A DNA stretch of 64,000 nt from Spisula solida (lineage: Eukaryota > Mollusca > Bivalvia > Venerida > Mactridae): the NCBI GenBank assembly GCA_947247005.1, contig OX365955.1:36187822-36251821 (forward strand), in the 5' to 3' direction. Position numbers and translations under genes: made by a program. Within the stretch, counting starts at the first letter, position 1. Every line of letters begins with the position of its first letter. The notes under the pieces are model-generated. The model worked only from the letters and a program-made list of their open reading frames with translations. It did not search any database and was not told where the DNA came from. Positions 12,302 to 24,517 of this stretch are shown here, in pieces.

Positions 12302-12513
12302 ACTTTGCATAATTTATCATATTAATTTAGTTTTTTTTCGATACAATATTATATAGATCAATATTCAATATTTAACTTGTTCGTCTGGTACGATGTTTAA
12401 ACATTTTGCCTGCATGTATTTACATTCTTTGTGGGAGTTTCGATTTCCTGAGTTACCATTAAACAAACAAAAAAAACAAACAATTACAAGCAATTATTTA
12501 TATGCGTTTATTT

Positions 12514-12603
12514 AAAAAAATAGTGACAGTGCGGGGGTTGAACCTTGAACGATATTCCATTGGTAATTGTAACTATCTGCTCTGCAACCTGCGCTATGTT
12601 GGC
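12514..12603 (-). other. tRNA-like Pol III unit 2 (degenerate)
   Basis: Read on the minus strand: A box-like TAGCGCAGGTTGC after a short head, B box-like GGTTCAACCCC, then a run of seven T. About 80 nt, which would fit a class II tRNA with a longer variable arm. Cloverleaf not verified. Confidence 0.4.
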
Positions 12604-12884
12604 AATTGAAGAATGTGTGCGTTGTGTAGCCTTATAAAGAGTTTATATGAATGTAATCAAAGCTGGATCACCTGTATGCTGTTATAGCCTTCGTATATAA
12701 ACAAACGGCCAGATTATCGAAATCGGTCTATAACTCCAACGCGATAAATTGCAGTATAGTTCAATTTTGAACCCTGAGCCATGACCTATCCGACTAGTCC
12801 ATTTTGGCGGGTAGTCTATCATTTATTACGTTCGGAGCGCATTTTTAATGATATAATTCTTACAGATATCTGTATTAAATCAGA

Positions 12885-12965
12885 TTACTATTTAGTGCAG
12901 TCGGTTACGTTCAGAATTTCTAACCCAGAAGTCGGTTGTTCGAATCCCGGATTCGCTCATTTTTT
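12885..12965 (+). other. tRNA-like Pol III unit 3 (degenerate)
   Basis: TAGTGCAGTCGGTTACG resembles an A box, GGTTGTTCGAATCCCGG is a good B box with T-arm context, and a T-run follows at about 12960-12965. The anticodon region (TTTCTAACC) is ambiguous. Probably a SINE head or tRNA relic. Confidence 0.45.
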
Positions 12966-13275
12966 CAATTCATTGTTTTATATTATTTGACGAGATTATA
13001 AGTTTATGTTATCCGCAGAAAATAAAGACGTTATTATAAGTTAAAGATTTTGTTTATATTTTTTAATTTAACCATTTAAATGCGTCGATTCAATATATTT
13101 ACCATTTTCACTCATTTCGATCTTTGGTGTATTTCGAGCTTACTGACATCCTATATTCGGGTGATAAGCCTTCATAACGTTCTAAAGTATACATGTTACA
13201 GATATGGTGTGTCACACTAACTAGTATTACACGGATTTTACAAGTTGTGTGCATTTAAAAAAATATAATAAAAAT

Positions 13276-13374
13276 GAAAAACTATTTTGGTGGGATTCGA
13301 ACTCGCCCTGGTCGGACAAAATGTATTTTACAATGTATCAAGCGCTTTACCGTCACGACTATCCAGACACATGA
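13276..13374 (-). other. tRNA-like Pol III unit 4 (degenerate)
   Basis: On the minus strand: A box-like CGTGACGGTAAAGCGC, a long middle region and a B box GAGTTCGAATCCC, followed by short T-runs. Size and spacing resemble class II tRNAs (Ser/Leu). A functional cloverleaf was not shown. Confidence 0.4.
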
Positions 13375-13482
13375 AATATTTGGCCTTAATTGTATTACTT
13401 ATCAAAACTATACCAACCTATATCGATTAGTGGTTAAAACCTTAAAAGTGCAGTCACGGCTCAATGCTCGAAATCGAACTAT

Positions 13483-13907
13483 ACAAAAACAAACACAATA
13501 TTGCCTATATTTTTGTTATGGATTAAAATCAAGGACCGTAACACTTACCAATGAAAGCATTCAATCATATGGCACAACATATAAAGTTTTCATGCTCCTA
13601 AATATTCAGAAACGATAAATATAGCGGAATTTGTGTTTGTTTTTGTATTGCAATGTATCGCGCTAGAGTTATATATACAAATCAAACCTATATATAACTC
13701 CAACGCGATAAATTGCAGTACAAAAACAAACACAATATTGCCTATATTTTTGTTATGGATTAAAATCAAGGACCGTACAACTTACCGAAGAAAGCATTCA
13801 AACATTTGGCACAACATATAAAGTTTTCATGCTCCTAAATATTCAGAAACGATAAATATAGCGGATTTCGTGTTTGTTTTTGTATTGCAATTTATCGCGC
13901 TAGAGTT
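13483..13907. repeat. Two direct copies of a MITE with GCGATAAATTGCA ends
   Basis: Copy 1 (about 13483-13670) and copy 2 (13695-13907) are about 95% identical. Copy 2 has full inverted ends: AACTCCAACGCGATAAATTG on the left and the near complement CAATTTATCGCGCTAGAGTT on the right, then a shared ACAAAAACAAACAC block. Copy 1 lacks most of its left end. A fragment of the left end also lies at about 12732-12755. The 114- and 62-codon frames here are inside the repeats. Confidence 0.8.
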
Positions 13908-14466
13908 TTTTTTATACATATACATGCATAGTTCGCCGGAGATAACTCCAGCCATATCAATAAACAAAATTTGATGATATAAGCACTGCACGGTCGACTG
14001 ACAGCTTAATTAAATATTATCAGTGTAGATTGAAAGAGTATTACGGTATATGCATCAAAAGTGAGTATACATGTACACACGGTTGAACTATGATCAACAT
14101 CGAAAATGCATTTTATTTTCAATTTTAAACTAAGGCTAGATTAAGTGTTCTCATCGGCGGATTATATTCGTATTATGTACTTGCACAGGACTGTAATACA
14201 TTTGTATATAGTTCTGTAAACAAGACCATGTATAGCAACAACTACAGGGGAGGTAACTCAAATATCGAGAGAGTACAAACTGCATAACACTGACCTCACA
14301 TAACTGGATACTCACAGATACTCTTTTCTTCTTATTGTGAAGCTTTTTATTCAAGAGAATGTAACGTTACACTTTTTGGTTTTTCATTATTTTTTATTTT
14401 ATTTTGTACATTAACTTTTGACCATCTTACTTTTTCAGTGTGGTCCGTGTACAACATATGTGAACA

Positions 14467-17400
14467 ATGGCGAATGTGACCATAGAAACACCAGATGGCA
14501 TCAAGGTGGAATTTACGCATTATGCTGGAATAAGCCATCCGTAAGTCATACGTCGTATATTAATCAATTTTAATTGTTTGAATCCATTTGCTTAAAGCGG
14601 GTACTCTATCTCTTAGACACTACCACGATATTGCCACAATTGATTACGTACAATTAATGCTAGTTAATAGTTTTCGGCGTAATGTTTTATATTGATCAAA
14701 TATATATATAGCATATAAAATGTCATGCAAGTCCCAGAAGCATGAAAGTGTAAGACAGTGTAAAATAAGGCCGTGTAATTAAGACAAAGTAATAAAAAGA
14801 GTGAACATACTTTTAAAATGCTTAACAACTATTGTTACCAGTTAAAACCTCTAAATCTGTATGTATGTTGTTACACATGTGTACGTCACCATTATCTTAT
14901 ATTTTCAGAGCGATGATGAAACGTATGAAACCGCATGGTGGAGATGATGCTCTTCATTTCAATGAAGTAAAACACATGAACATCCGGGACGATGATTGGT
15001 ATCTAGCTACGTACCCGAAATGTGGTGAGTAGGATCAGACCAAAAAGATAATATAAAGTCGGACAGGGAATGCAGCATTCAACTTAACCAGCCGAGCACA
15101 GAAAACATCACATACCACAATAACAAGGCACAATGCCCAACGCATAACAGAACGAGTAAATGAACTGCCCAATTCCCAGCTGAACTGCCCAATTCCCAGC
15201 TGAACTGCCCAAGTCCCAAATTCATTTATATTTGTCAACAAACCCAGTGAACCTAGTGAAATGTATCTAATGTTGTAATAACTTGTGACCCGATCCTTTC
15301 GTAATGAACGCAATACATGTATTGTAAAACTTTCTCTGATTAACTTTGATGTTATGCTTCTATTCTTTCTTAATAGTATTATGTATGCAAACCATTTGTT
15401 CTGTTGTAAAAACTCATGAAATAAAATATGATTAAACTAGACTATTGAAATAAAGATGAAATTGGAATTTGGTTTGGTTACATTTTAGGCGTTTAAACGG
15501 ATAGATAACTGAAGCATCGGTCAATTTGAATCCATTGTAATTGTTTCATTTTGTTTTCTCTAGGCACTCATTGGTCATGGGAATTTATGTCTATGTTGCG
15601 GCGTGGAAGTGCAGAGCACGAGAAATCTACCAAAGAGACTGTGTTCTTAGACTTTAAGACAGTTGCTTCCATAGATGAAAGACCTTCTCCTAGAATTTTA
15701 AATGGTCACATACCAGTGGAACTGACGCCACGTGCAATGGTTGAGAAGAAAATAAAAATAGTCAACGTGATGAGAAATCCAAAAGATGCTTTTGTGTCCA
15801 TGTATCATCATTTTAAAGCAATGCATGCAGACCAAGGCTACGTGAAAGATTTTAAAACGTATCTGCCGTTTGCTCTTGGAACTTACGGGATAAGTAATAA
15901 CTTCTTTTGTATTTTCCATTTGCTAAACTTAACTGTTAAGTAATATAAATACGAGGCTAAATATATACTTTCTCGTAAACCAATATTTGCAAAACAAACA
16001 CATAAAGCTCTGTTTAATGAATGCCTGTCATCTAAAATTAGAATTTCCGGTCTATATATGAAACTCTGACTTTGTGAATTGTGTTTTGTGAAGGTTTTGT
16101 AATGCTGATTACCTCTGTTATTTGTCTATGTACGATATCTTCAGTTGATGTATAGCTACCACGAATGTCTTTCAGTCAAAGTTGTTCCATGTATAATGGC
16201 TTTTCGTTACGTATATTAAATTGTAGGGCTTACTCAAAACTCTGAAAACCATAGGTTAATCTATATGTTATCTAATAAATTAGAAAACCACTGACAATGG
16301 GGTTAAACGAAAAAGAAAACAGAGGAAAACTACTTTACCTTTCAGATATACCTATGTCCTTCTTTGACTATATGAGAGGGTGGGAACGATTTACTGAAGC
16401 ACATCCAGATCAGATTATAAACTTGTTCTTCGAAGATATAAAAGAGGTATATTTTATATTAACACGCGTTTTATATTGACGTATATTGTATATTGACACG
16501 TACACAGACAATGGCTATATCGCAATGCATACATGTTCAGAAAAGAGACGTCTCAGCAGTGTCATCCAATTTGATTAAAAAACCAGCCGGTGACAAATTA
16601 CGTATAAAATAGAATAATTTTATTTCCAATCATGGACCATTTGCTGGCATACATTTACAAGAAAATGTATATACATAAGTGTATACAACAGGCAAATAGA
16701 TGTATGTACATGTATTATATTCTTGTCTTCCTTTGCTTTTAGATTCTACGTAGTTGTTCAATTATATGAGTCGTTTTTTAGCTCCACTATTCGTAGAATA
16801 AGGGGAGCTATTGCAGTCACCCGAGCGTCGGCGTCGGTGTGGGCGTCGGCGTAACACTTTTGTTAAAGTTTAGGTACAGTTTTTTTAACCTCTTATATTC
16901 TCTAAGTCCTTTGAGTTGTTGCTTTCATACTTTGCATACTTGTTTGTCATCATGACCCCAACCCATATGCAGGAGTAGGTAACATTTTGTTGAAATTATG
17001 CCCCCTTTTTCTACTTAGTGCAAACAGTGCAAATGTTAAAGTTTAGGTACAGGTTTTTAACCCCTTATATCTTCAAAGTGCAATGACACATTGCTTTGAT
17101 ACTTTGCATACTTGTTCACCATCATGACCCAACCCCATAAACAGGGGTAGGTAACTCTATCAAGCATTTTGGTGAAATTATGCCCCTTTTTCTACTTAGT
17201 GCAAATAGTGCAAATGTTAAAGTTTAGGTACAGGATTTTAACCCCTTATATCTTTGATACTTTGCATACTTGTTCACCATCATGACCCCAATCCATAAAC
17301 AGGGGTAGGTAACTCTATCAAGCATGACCCCAGCCCATACACAGGAGAAGATAACTATCTTTTGTTGAAATTATGCCCCCTTTTGGACTTAGAAATGCTT

Positions 17401-20400
17401 ATTTGTTTACCTTCATGACCAATGGGGACCTACACATGAGTAGGTAAAGGTCCTGTATTTTGTCCAAATTATCCCCCTTTTTCGACTTAGAAGCCCCAAC
17501 CTCTACACAGCAGAGGGTAATGCTGCTGTTATGAAGCATTTTGTTTTGAATATATAATAATTGTACTATCCTAGCTTAGCGCTGCGAATAGTGGAGCGCG
17601 CTGTCCGTGGACAGCTCTTGTTGTGATTTTTACGGGATTTGAAACCTTTATGGCAAATTAAAGACAAATAAGATGTAAACAAGTTTGAACTTGAACATTG
17701 CTAGTGATTGGACATTGTGATGAGGTATGCTATATATACTACTCAAAATTTGATAAGGGTCAAGATTTATCCTGTGTATCATTGTTGTTTGATATGATGG
17801 AACATGTTTATAATGGATTTAAATTCAGCATACATCTTTTCTGTATCTAGCGAATAGATGAAATCATGAAAAAAAAACGAATTATTAAAGCGTAACGACG
17901 GCTTGGATGGGGTAGGAGTTGAATAACGACATTTCGTTGGTATAGGCTAAGAAAAGAAAAAATGAAAGGAGCAGTTTTAAGGAGTAATTGTTGGTCGACA
18001 TTAACTCTTAGTATTGTGTCCACGTGCATTAACAACCACTTGACATCACCTTCGCATACTGACATCACCTTCGCATACTGGTAATAAGCTTACGAATTTT
18101 GTGCTGCGGTATTCTGGCCCACTCCTCTAGCAGAGCTTCTCTAAGCTGTCTGATTGACGTAGGATGTTCAGGACGAGCTGAAATCGCTACCTGAAGCATG
18201 TCCCAGACATGCTCGATCGGATCTAAATCCGGGGATCGAACAGGCGAGTCCATGCGAACAATTGTTGCATTCCGAAGGTATTCATTTATCACACGAGCCC
18301 ATATGTGGACGAGCATTATCGTCCATTAAAATGAAATCTGGGCCAATAGCACCAGCGAACGGGCGAACATAAGCGTCCAGAACTTCATTAATGTACCTAA
18401 CAGCTGTTACTGGGCCGTTTTCAAAAAAGTGCAGGTCCGTCGTCCCTTGCACGCTGGTTCCAGCCCAAACCATAACATAACCCCCCTCCATATCAATCAT
18501 GCTCAGCCACACAAACAGGTGCAAACCGCTCATTACGAACTCTCCAGACTCTGGACTGCCTGTCTGTGAAATCGACACAGAACCTGGACTCGTCAGAAAA
18601 AGGACAGGGTCCAGTCTTGGAGTCTCCATGTGACATGGTATTGGGCTCTTTGCAGACGTTCTTGCAAGTGAGGCAGTTGAAAAGGGATGCGAATAGCTGG
18701 TCTTCCAGTATTCATTCCAGCATTGTGGAGACGATTCCTCACGGTTTCGGTAGATAGTCTTACGCCAGTGGCATTCTGGAAGTTGTTACGAATTGTTAAG
18801 GCAGTTTGAAATCGGTTTCTGCGAACTTGGACGGCGATAAAACGGTCCTGAGTCTCATTTGTTAACATTGTTCGGCCTCGCTCATGCCGTGTGTATGGAA
18901 GCGTTGCCGCATCCGTCCGACGTCGCTCTGTGACACACCCAGCATATGGACAACCTCTCTTTGATTGAATCCTGCATCAAGCATTCCGATGCCTCTATTC
19001 ATTTCATCTGCTCTCAGACGCATTCTAACACGTTTATCCGCCATAGTTTCTTGTAGTGTTAACACGAGAGTAAATTTACAATGTAATCAAGTGTTCAGTT
19101 TAGACATGTACCCTCGGGTACTATGTACTTCAACTACCTGTTTTTCGGGTGTAAGCCATTCACCGTGCTCCTCCTGTGAAGCACCATGACATTTGGCTGT
19201 GTAATAGACATAATGTGCTATCCAGTAACATGCATGTACTTACTACAATGAAAACAATTTGATACCTGCCATCAATCAATTCAAAACATACGATTATATT
19301 CTTGACCCTTATCAAATTTTGAGTAGTATACAATGCAGCTATTACACCGTAACATTGATTCCACCTTGTTGTTACGTTTTTGTCAACCACACAGCATTGT
19401 CGTATGTTTATATGTATTTTTGTAATTATTTCGTACCTCATATCTAAGTGCATGTACTATATGCTGAGTGCAGTAAACTGTTAACTGGTTATCAACATTT
19501 ATACGTAAATCTTCATTTGCTTACCTTGTTTGATTTATGTATTCTTGTTTAAATTCATTGATTGCTTCGGTCATTTAACGATGTTTAAAATTTACAATGT
19601 ACATTACAGAACCCAATCAGAGAAATAACGAAACTTGACAAATTTCTGGGAACTAATAGAGATGCCAAACTTATAGAACAAATCGCCGAGGCTTGCGACT
19701 TTAAGAATCTGAAGAAAGCTGACGCTGAGTGTAAGGTCAAAGAAGGCATGATGAAGAAAATGCCAGCGTTTATGTACAGAAAAGGTATATCGTTTTTAAC
19801 TCCACACACACCGGTATACTACGTAATTTAGCCATTTTAAATGTTATTGTTTAATTAAATTTATTTATTGTTACTTCTTAGTTATTTGGTTTTATTTTGC
19901 TTATTTATAGCTTGCCAGTTGTCAATAAATCATTGTTAATTCTAGATAACCTGTATAAGTTTTGATTCTTGCGCTCTGGTTTGTTAAGCTATGTTTTAAA
20001 TTGCCTAACATGTTTAATTTCTTGTAGCGTTAGTGTGGAGTTTTGTTTTTGAAAATCGTTGCTATGACAACCATGGAACACATTTAAGTGGGTCTCGTGA
20101 GAAAATGTTTTAAATTGTCCTAGGAATAGTTGTACCAAGTTTGGTGCTTTCCTAAGACAAACAAAGTATTTTGACATTATTGCTGGGCTATTAATGTATT
20201 TCCTCATTTGAGTCCATTCTACTATTGTGCTAATTACTACAGCTAGTGTTGCAACTAGTTATGTTATACAACAATTCAAATCAATGGATTGACAAGAAGA
20301 TGCTATGCCACACAATTCTCAAGGAAATATGCCATTCAAGACACAACAAATGACGTAATGAGGGGTTCTACATGCCTCGGGAGTTTGGTTTGAAGGGCCA

Positions 20401-20650
20401 TTTTCTCTTAAAATCCTGTATAGTTTGCTTATAAAATAGTAAAATTCAGTCAAAAGTATCAAAATGACCCTTCAGATTCAGAAGCTAGTCGAACCCCTGA
20501 ATTAATGAGGATTAAGATGGGTTTGTGTTTATTACAGGTGAAGTTGGTGACTGGAAGAATCATTTTACTGTAAGCATGAATGAAGAGATGGATGCATGGA
20601 TTGAACAAAACAGTCGTGGATGTAACATTAAATTCAGATACACTATATAA
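14467..20650 (+). CDS. Cytosolic sulfotransferase A (six coding exons, 302 aa)
   Basis: Transfers a sulfuryl group from PAPS to an acceptor hydroxyl or amine in the cytosol; the acceptor is unknown. Coding exons: 14467-14540, 14909-15024, 15564-15893, 16346-16446, 19610-19784, 20538-20650, all with GT-AG borders and joining in frame to 909 nt including TAA. Landmarks: 5'-phosphosulfate loop TYPKCGTHW (residues 59-67), catalytic His112 in NGHIPVEL, 3'-phosphate motif MRNPKDAFVSMYHH (Arg134, Ser142), and C-terminal RKGEVGDWKNHFT from residue 264. The length equals the usual family size. The Lys normally two residues before the catalytic His is Asn110. The start ATG matches those of genes B and C and follows a candidate untranslated exon near 10.3 kb. 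AATAAA lies at 20885. Intron 4 has been enlarged to 3.2 kb by two repeats. First of three tandem paralogues. Confidence 0.93.
15043..15220 (+). repeat. Interspersed repeat (copy 1) ending in a 20-bp triplication, intron 2 of gene A
   Basis: The block from AAAAAGATAATATAAAGTCG to about 15160 is matched in opposite orientation at 29510-29680, sharing GTCGGACAGGGAA, CAGCCGAGCA and AACAAGGCACAAT words. It ends with three tandem copies of a 20-bp unit containing GAACTGCCCAATTCCCAG at 15161-15220. The 92-codon minus-strand frame here is within the repeat. Confidence 0.7.
16780..17622. repeat. AGCTCCACTATTCG element with internal tandem blocks, intron 4 of gene A
   Basis: The left end AGCTCCACTATTCG is mirrored by CGAATAGTGGAGC at 17585-17597, followed by a GCGCGCTGTCCGTGGACAGC hairpin. 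Internally, blocks of about 130-150 bp recur, each with GTTAAAGTTTAGGTACAG, TACTTTGCATACTTGTT, AGGTAACTCTATCAAGCAT and GAAATTATGCCCC words. This layout resembles an interspersed repeat common in mollusc genomes (from general knowledge, not checked). Confidence 0.75.
17742..19323 (-). mobile_element. Degenerate Tc1-like transposon, 1582 bp, intron 4 of gene A
   Basis: Terminal inverted repeats of about 24 bp (CTCAAAATTTGATAAGGGTC on the left and its complement on the right) are flanked by TA on both sides (17740-17741, 19324-19325). The element carries a minus-strand DD34E transposase broken by frameshifts (see next entry). It sits antisense within the gene A intron. Complete ends but a broken frame make it a dead copy that could only move in trans. 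Confidence 0.9.
18065..19065 (-). pseudogene. Tc1-like transposase, frameshifted
   Basis: Four overlapping open segments, in order along the minus strand: 18862-19065 (N-terminal helix-turn-helix, with GFNQREVVHMLGVSQSDVGR), 18593-18868 (second HTH, RLSTETVRNRLHNAGM), 18282-18629 (core, with WAGTSVQGTTDL and the second catalytic Asp in DDNARPH) and 18065-18316 (SPDLDPIEHVWD, with the catalytic Glu). The first catalytic Asp lies in SDES, reached after a one-base shift in a T-run near 18597. Further shifts occur near 18500 and 18300, and one just before 18862. Motifs fit DD34E Tc1 transposases of about 340 aa. Not functional as it stands. Confidence 0.9.
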
Positions 20651-20956
20651 AATGAGAGTTGTAAATTCTAGTGAAATAACTTAATACATGTAGTAGTATG
20701 TGTTAGTTATAAACTAATACATCATGCTAATGTGATACCATACTAGTATTGTACAAAAGTATTATAAAATTGTATTATGCAGATCGCGAATGTACGTGCG
20801 GATGACAATTTATATCAAATATTGTGTTCATTGCTTTCCAAACTGTGTAACTAATATTTCAATAATGAATATAAATGTCATCCAAATAAAGAAGTTTATC
20901 TAGTTAGACTTGACACTTTGCATAAAGTGATATTTCGGTATTAAACCGAGCGTAGC

Positions 20957-21050
20957 CTTTATTTGCCAGTCAGCTTTCTGCTTTCTGTTGTAATTGAACC
21001 CGGCTCGCCCGACTAGACGACAGGCGCTAACCATTGAGCTCCGGAGGATG
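20957..21050 (-). repeat. tRNA-derived SINE remnant (family 1, copy 1)
   Basis: On the minus strand: CTCCGGAGCTCAATGGTTAG (tRNA head and A box), a degraded B box (GCCGGGTTCAATTAC) and a tail ending AGCTGACTGGCAAATAAA. The same head and tail occur at 44890-45019. Confidence 0.75.
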
Positions 21051-21439
21051 TGAATAACCCATCGACAGAACAACATATCTTCTGGAAGTTAACTTGCGTC
21101 CTCTTATTTACAATCTGCTTTGTTAGAAGAGAATCGAACACGCGGTGATGATGACAAATGATCAAGTCAGTTACCATGTTGATCTCTCAGTCATAGTTCC
21201 AGTGGATTTGCAATAATATTTGATCAGGAAAATATGAACCTTATTTTTTGTTTTCAACAAGATGTTTACGTTTATCTGCGTGCAATAAACTTTAAAATAA
21301 ACAGCATTTTATATAATTATGTTTTATTATTTTTATTGGTTCATAAGAACTTATAAATATTATTGTAAAGCACAAACGTTGTTTCAAAATAGTCATGCAT
21401 AGCACTTTAGACATGACACATTCTCCACAATTGGGCTGT

Positions 21440-22260
21440 GGAGGACCTGACAGCAACATAATCTGTCCTAGTATTGGGGAATCGAACAAATGTTGAACTG
21501 AATACCAGTTGGATCCTGACAGTATGCAGTATGTGAACATAATATGTCCTAGTATCGGGGAATCGAACACATGTTGAACTGAATACCAGTTGGATCCTGG
21601 CAGTAGGCAATATGTGTCCTCGTATCGGGGAATCGAATCCATATCGAACTGAGTACCAGTTGGATCCTGGCAATAGGCATTATGTGTCCTAGTATCGGAG
21701 AATCGAACCCATATCGAACTGAATACCAGTTGGATCCTGGCAGTAGGCAGTATGTGTCCTTGTATCGGGGAAACGAACGCATATTGAACTGAATACCAGT
21801 TTGATCCTGGCAGTAGGCATTATGTGTCCTAGTATCGGAGAATCGAACCCATATTGAACTGAATACCAGTTGGATCCTGGCAGTAGGCAGTATGTGTCCT
21901 TGTATCGTGGAATCGAACACGTGTTGAACTGAATACCAGTTGGATCCTGGCAGTAGGCATTATGTGTCCTAGTATCGGGGAATCGAACCCATATCGAACT
22001 GAATACCAGTTGGATCCTGGCAGTAGGCAGTATGTGTCCTTGTATCGGGGAATCGAACACATGTTGAACTGAATACCAGTTGGATCCTGATAGTAGCCAG
22101 TGTTTAAACACAATCTGTCCTAGTATCGGGGAATCGAACATATGTTGAACTGAATACCAGTTGGATCCTGGTAGTAGCCAGTGTTTAAACACAATATGTC
22201 CTAGTTTCGGGGAATCGAACCCATATTGAACTGTAGTCAGTGGGTGTATTACTCGGGGAA
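21440..22260 (-). repeat. 70-bp satellite array, about 11-12 units
   Basis: Period is mostly 70 bp, with a few units near 80 bp. Each unit has TATCGGGGAATCGAAC and CTGAATACCAGTTGGATCCT. On the minus strand each unit carries GGGTTCGATTCCCCG, which matches the Pol III B box consensus, so the array seems to have grown from a SINE fragment; a diverged single unit lies at its right edge (22225-22290). Several minus-strand open frames (up to 167 codons) are products of the array. It fills the space between genes A and B. Confidence 0.9.
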
Positions 22261-22423
22261 TCGAACCAATTTTGGACTGGACTACCTGGTGGACACAAGG
22301 TGAGGGTGGTTAATCGTCAGACATCGAACTTACAATATAAATAAAACAGTGTTACACCACCATGTTGGACTGTTTCTGTTTATATCGTTAACTGTAATGT
22401 GATAAGCACGATCGATCATCTGT

Positions 22424-22607
22424 AGTATATCGGTGTACTTTAGTGAGACTATAGTACGTATATACATGTAACATTGCATCAACTCGGATTGACTACGTTC
22501 ATGATGTGGAACATTAGATATCAGCTGATGAAACTATACGAGTATTTCAATCAGTTCATACAGTTGGTGTTTTAAAACTTTTAGAAACTTTAGATAAATT
22601 ATACGCG
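22424..22607 (+). promoter_or_regulatory. Candidate promoter and 5' non-coding exon of sulfotransferase gene B
   Basis: TATCGGTGT, TCAACTCGG and TGGAACATTAG occur in the same order and close to the same spacing as upstream of A and C. Shared with C only: CAGCTGATGA and then TTGGTGTTTTAAAAC. The block ends in a donor (CGCG at 22607, then GTAAGTG). It lies 3.2 kb before the coding start at 25792. Confidence 0.5.
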
Positions 22608-23422
22608 GTAAGTGTTACTTTTTACTGTTTTTTATTAATTATTATCTGTTTCTTAAGAGCACGTTTAAACGTACACGTCAATATAAATTTAAGGTCGTAA
22701 CTGGTCAATGGCTAATTAAAATACATAAGCAATGAAGCTAATTGATCATAATGTATTGAACAAACTTTGAATTATTAATGTCATTTACTGCTCTTCACTG
22801 AAATGTTTATAAGCAAATGTTGCACAGTAAAGTAATCGGGTCGTGTGGTACTTTGTAAAATATTTCCTTTATAATAATGAACGAGCTAGTAATTTAAAAG
22901 TTGTTAACCCTGGTCATGCATGGACTGTCCTACTGTGTTGCTATCGTACACCAACCAACTGAATAAAGTTGTAATGTGTGTATGGTTGTTTTGGTTTTAC
23001 GGATCTTTATAATTCTCCTCTGGGATTTTACAAATATAGAGGATATATAAGTACCGTAACATTTCGGTGAGAGATTTATGTATTGAGTTTACTCCCTTAA
23101 TCATTGGTTTTCATAGAATATTAAAGATGAACTTGAAGTCGCAGTCAAATTATTAGCTTACTAAAGCAAAGTTAAAACATTCGTCCCGGTCGTAGTTGTT
23201 CACTGAAAGGTATAAATATTTTGGTGAAGATAAGCCAGTTTCGGTTTAAAATTGCAATTGTACAAAATGTATACAATATACATTATACAAGAAAACCATT
23301 GATGCAAAGCATCAAAGGTCGCCTCTGAATGGTGTAATTATACAAATGTATCTGAAAATAATTTTATTTATTGTTCCAATAATGTTAACTGCTAGAATTT
23401 GAATTGTATTTGCCAATACAAT

Positions 23423-23632
23423 TATGTTAATAATCTTTAATGCATAACATTAGATGTAGACACCACCTGTATGTCTGTAGACCAACAATAAATATTTAAT
23501 GTTAAATGTTACTTTCGACTTCAAAATATGTTAATACTCTTTAATGCATAACATTAGATATAGACTACACATGTATGTCTGTAGACCAACAATAACTCTT
23601 TAACGTTAAATGTTACTTCTGACTTCAAAATA
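23423..23632. repeat. Two tandem copies of a 103-bp unit
   Basis: Both copies start TATGTTAATA and share CTTTAATGCATAACATTAGA and GTATGTCTGTAGACCAACAA. Copies are about 90% identical. Located in the gene B 5' intron. Confidence 0.85.
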
Positions 23633-23939
23633 AATGAGTCATCTACTGGTTGTATCCAACTATACTATAAAAATTCCAAGACCATCTTAAGTTTAGGTAT
23701 TAACCAAATAAATATATATATTTATGTACAATTGTATTGAACCTCACTACCCTTGGAAATCAAACCAATAGCAGTTGCGCTGTACATGCCAAGCTTGATC
23801 TGTTTCGAACATTGTTCTATTGTTAAAATTCATCTGTGCAATTTCAAATAACAATAACTTAGTCAATACTTGGTATGTTTTCATCAAGTAACTTCTCATT
23901 TTCTGCATATAAGATTAGTGATTATTCTAGAACCACAGA

Positions 23940-24110
23940 AAGGCCAGGGTGCTGTGAAAAAAGGGCAGGGTGAAGAAAAGTTAGGGGGGTTTTGAGGCAT
24001 GCTCCCCCAGAATTTTATTTTAAAAAATGGATCAATCTGGAGCATTCTAGGTGTCCTGGGGAACTTAAATGATACTGAAAAAGGACAGATTTTGAGGCAA
24101 TATCAACCCA
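23940..24110. repeat. Fragment related to the 10.6-kb MITE
   Basis: TTAGGGGGGTTTTGAGGCATGCTCCCCC resembles the internal block at about 10665-10690. The 61-codon frame at 23999 falls in it. Ends not resolved. Confidence 0.4.
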
Positions 24111-24492
24111 AAATTTTCACCAATTATGCCACCGCTGGCCTTCAATTAATCACAGGTATTATTATGCCATTAAACATGCCATAATAGGCAATTGTATCAA
24201 ATAGATGTTGATTCATGTGTACATGTATCAGCAAAAAGATGTAATTCATGAATGGGTTGTTCATCCTTTTATAGAGTTTGTCAACAGTTCCGATTTTTTC
24301 TTCTTTATTTTACACTATGCAACAATAAAAACAAACTAAAGTGTTTGTAAGGTACTCTTAAGACAAAGGAATTATTTCTCTAAGTTTTAGCAAGATAGCT
24401 GCCGTTTTATTCTTTTAGGGACAATAAATGCTGAAAAAAGTTAACCTGAACTCGTTGAACAACTCGAGTATTGTACTATCCTTATGGAAGTA

Positions 24493-24517
24493 GAAGGCTT
24501 TATTAAATAATAAAGCC
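24493..24517. repeat. AT-rich hairpin
   Basis: AAGGCTTTATT and AATAAAGCCTT are complementary around a short AAAT loop. A third copy of the AATAAAGCC word lies at 24543. Function unknown. Confidence 0.6.

Larger units (their letters stand above)
12091..12736. repeat. Inverted-repeat element containing two tRNA-like units
   Basis: The complement of the left end (GTTATCGAAATCGGTTTATA) matches GATTATCGAAATCGGTCTAT at 12713, so the region is bounded by imperfect 20-bp inverted repeats. It contains two converging tRNA-like sequences (12205 plus, 12603 minus). Boundaries are approximate. Confidence 0.5.

Noticed and set aside
16297..16345. Upstream extension of exon 4 of gene A starting at an ATG
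   Set aside because: It reads through a normal acceptor (CCTTTCAG); genes B and C confirm the exon begins at the matching acceptor.
21292..22192. Several minus-strand frames up to 167 codons
   Set aside because: Products of the 70-bp satellite, whose period lets frames interleave; no start context or domain.
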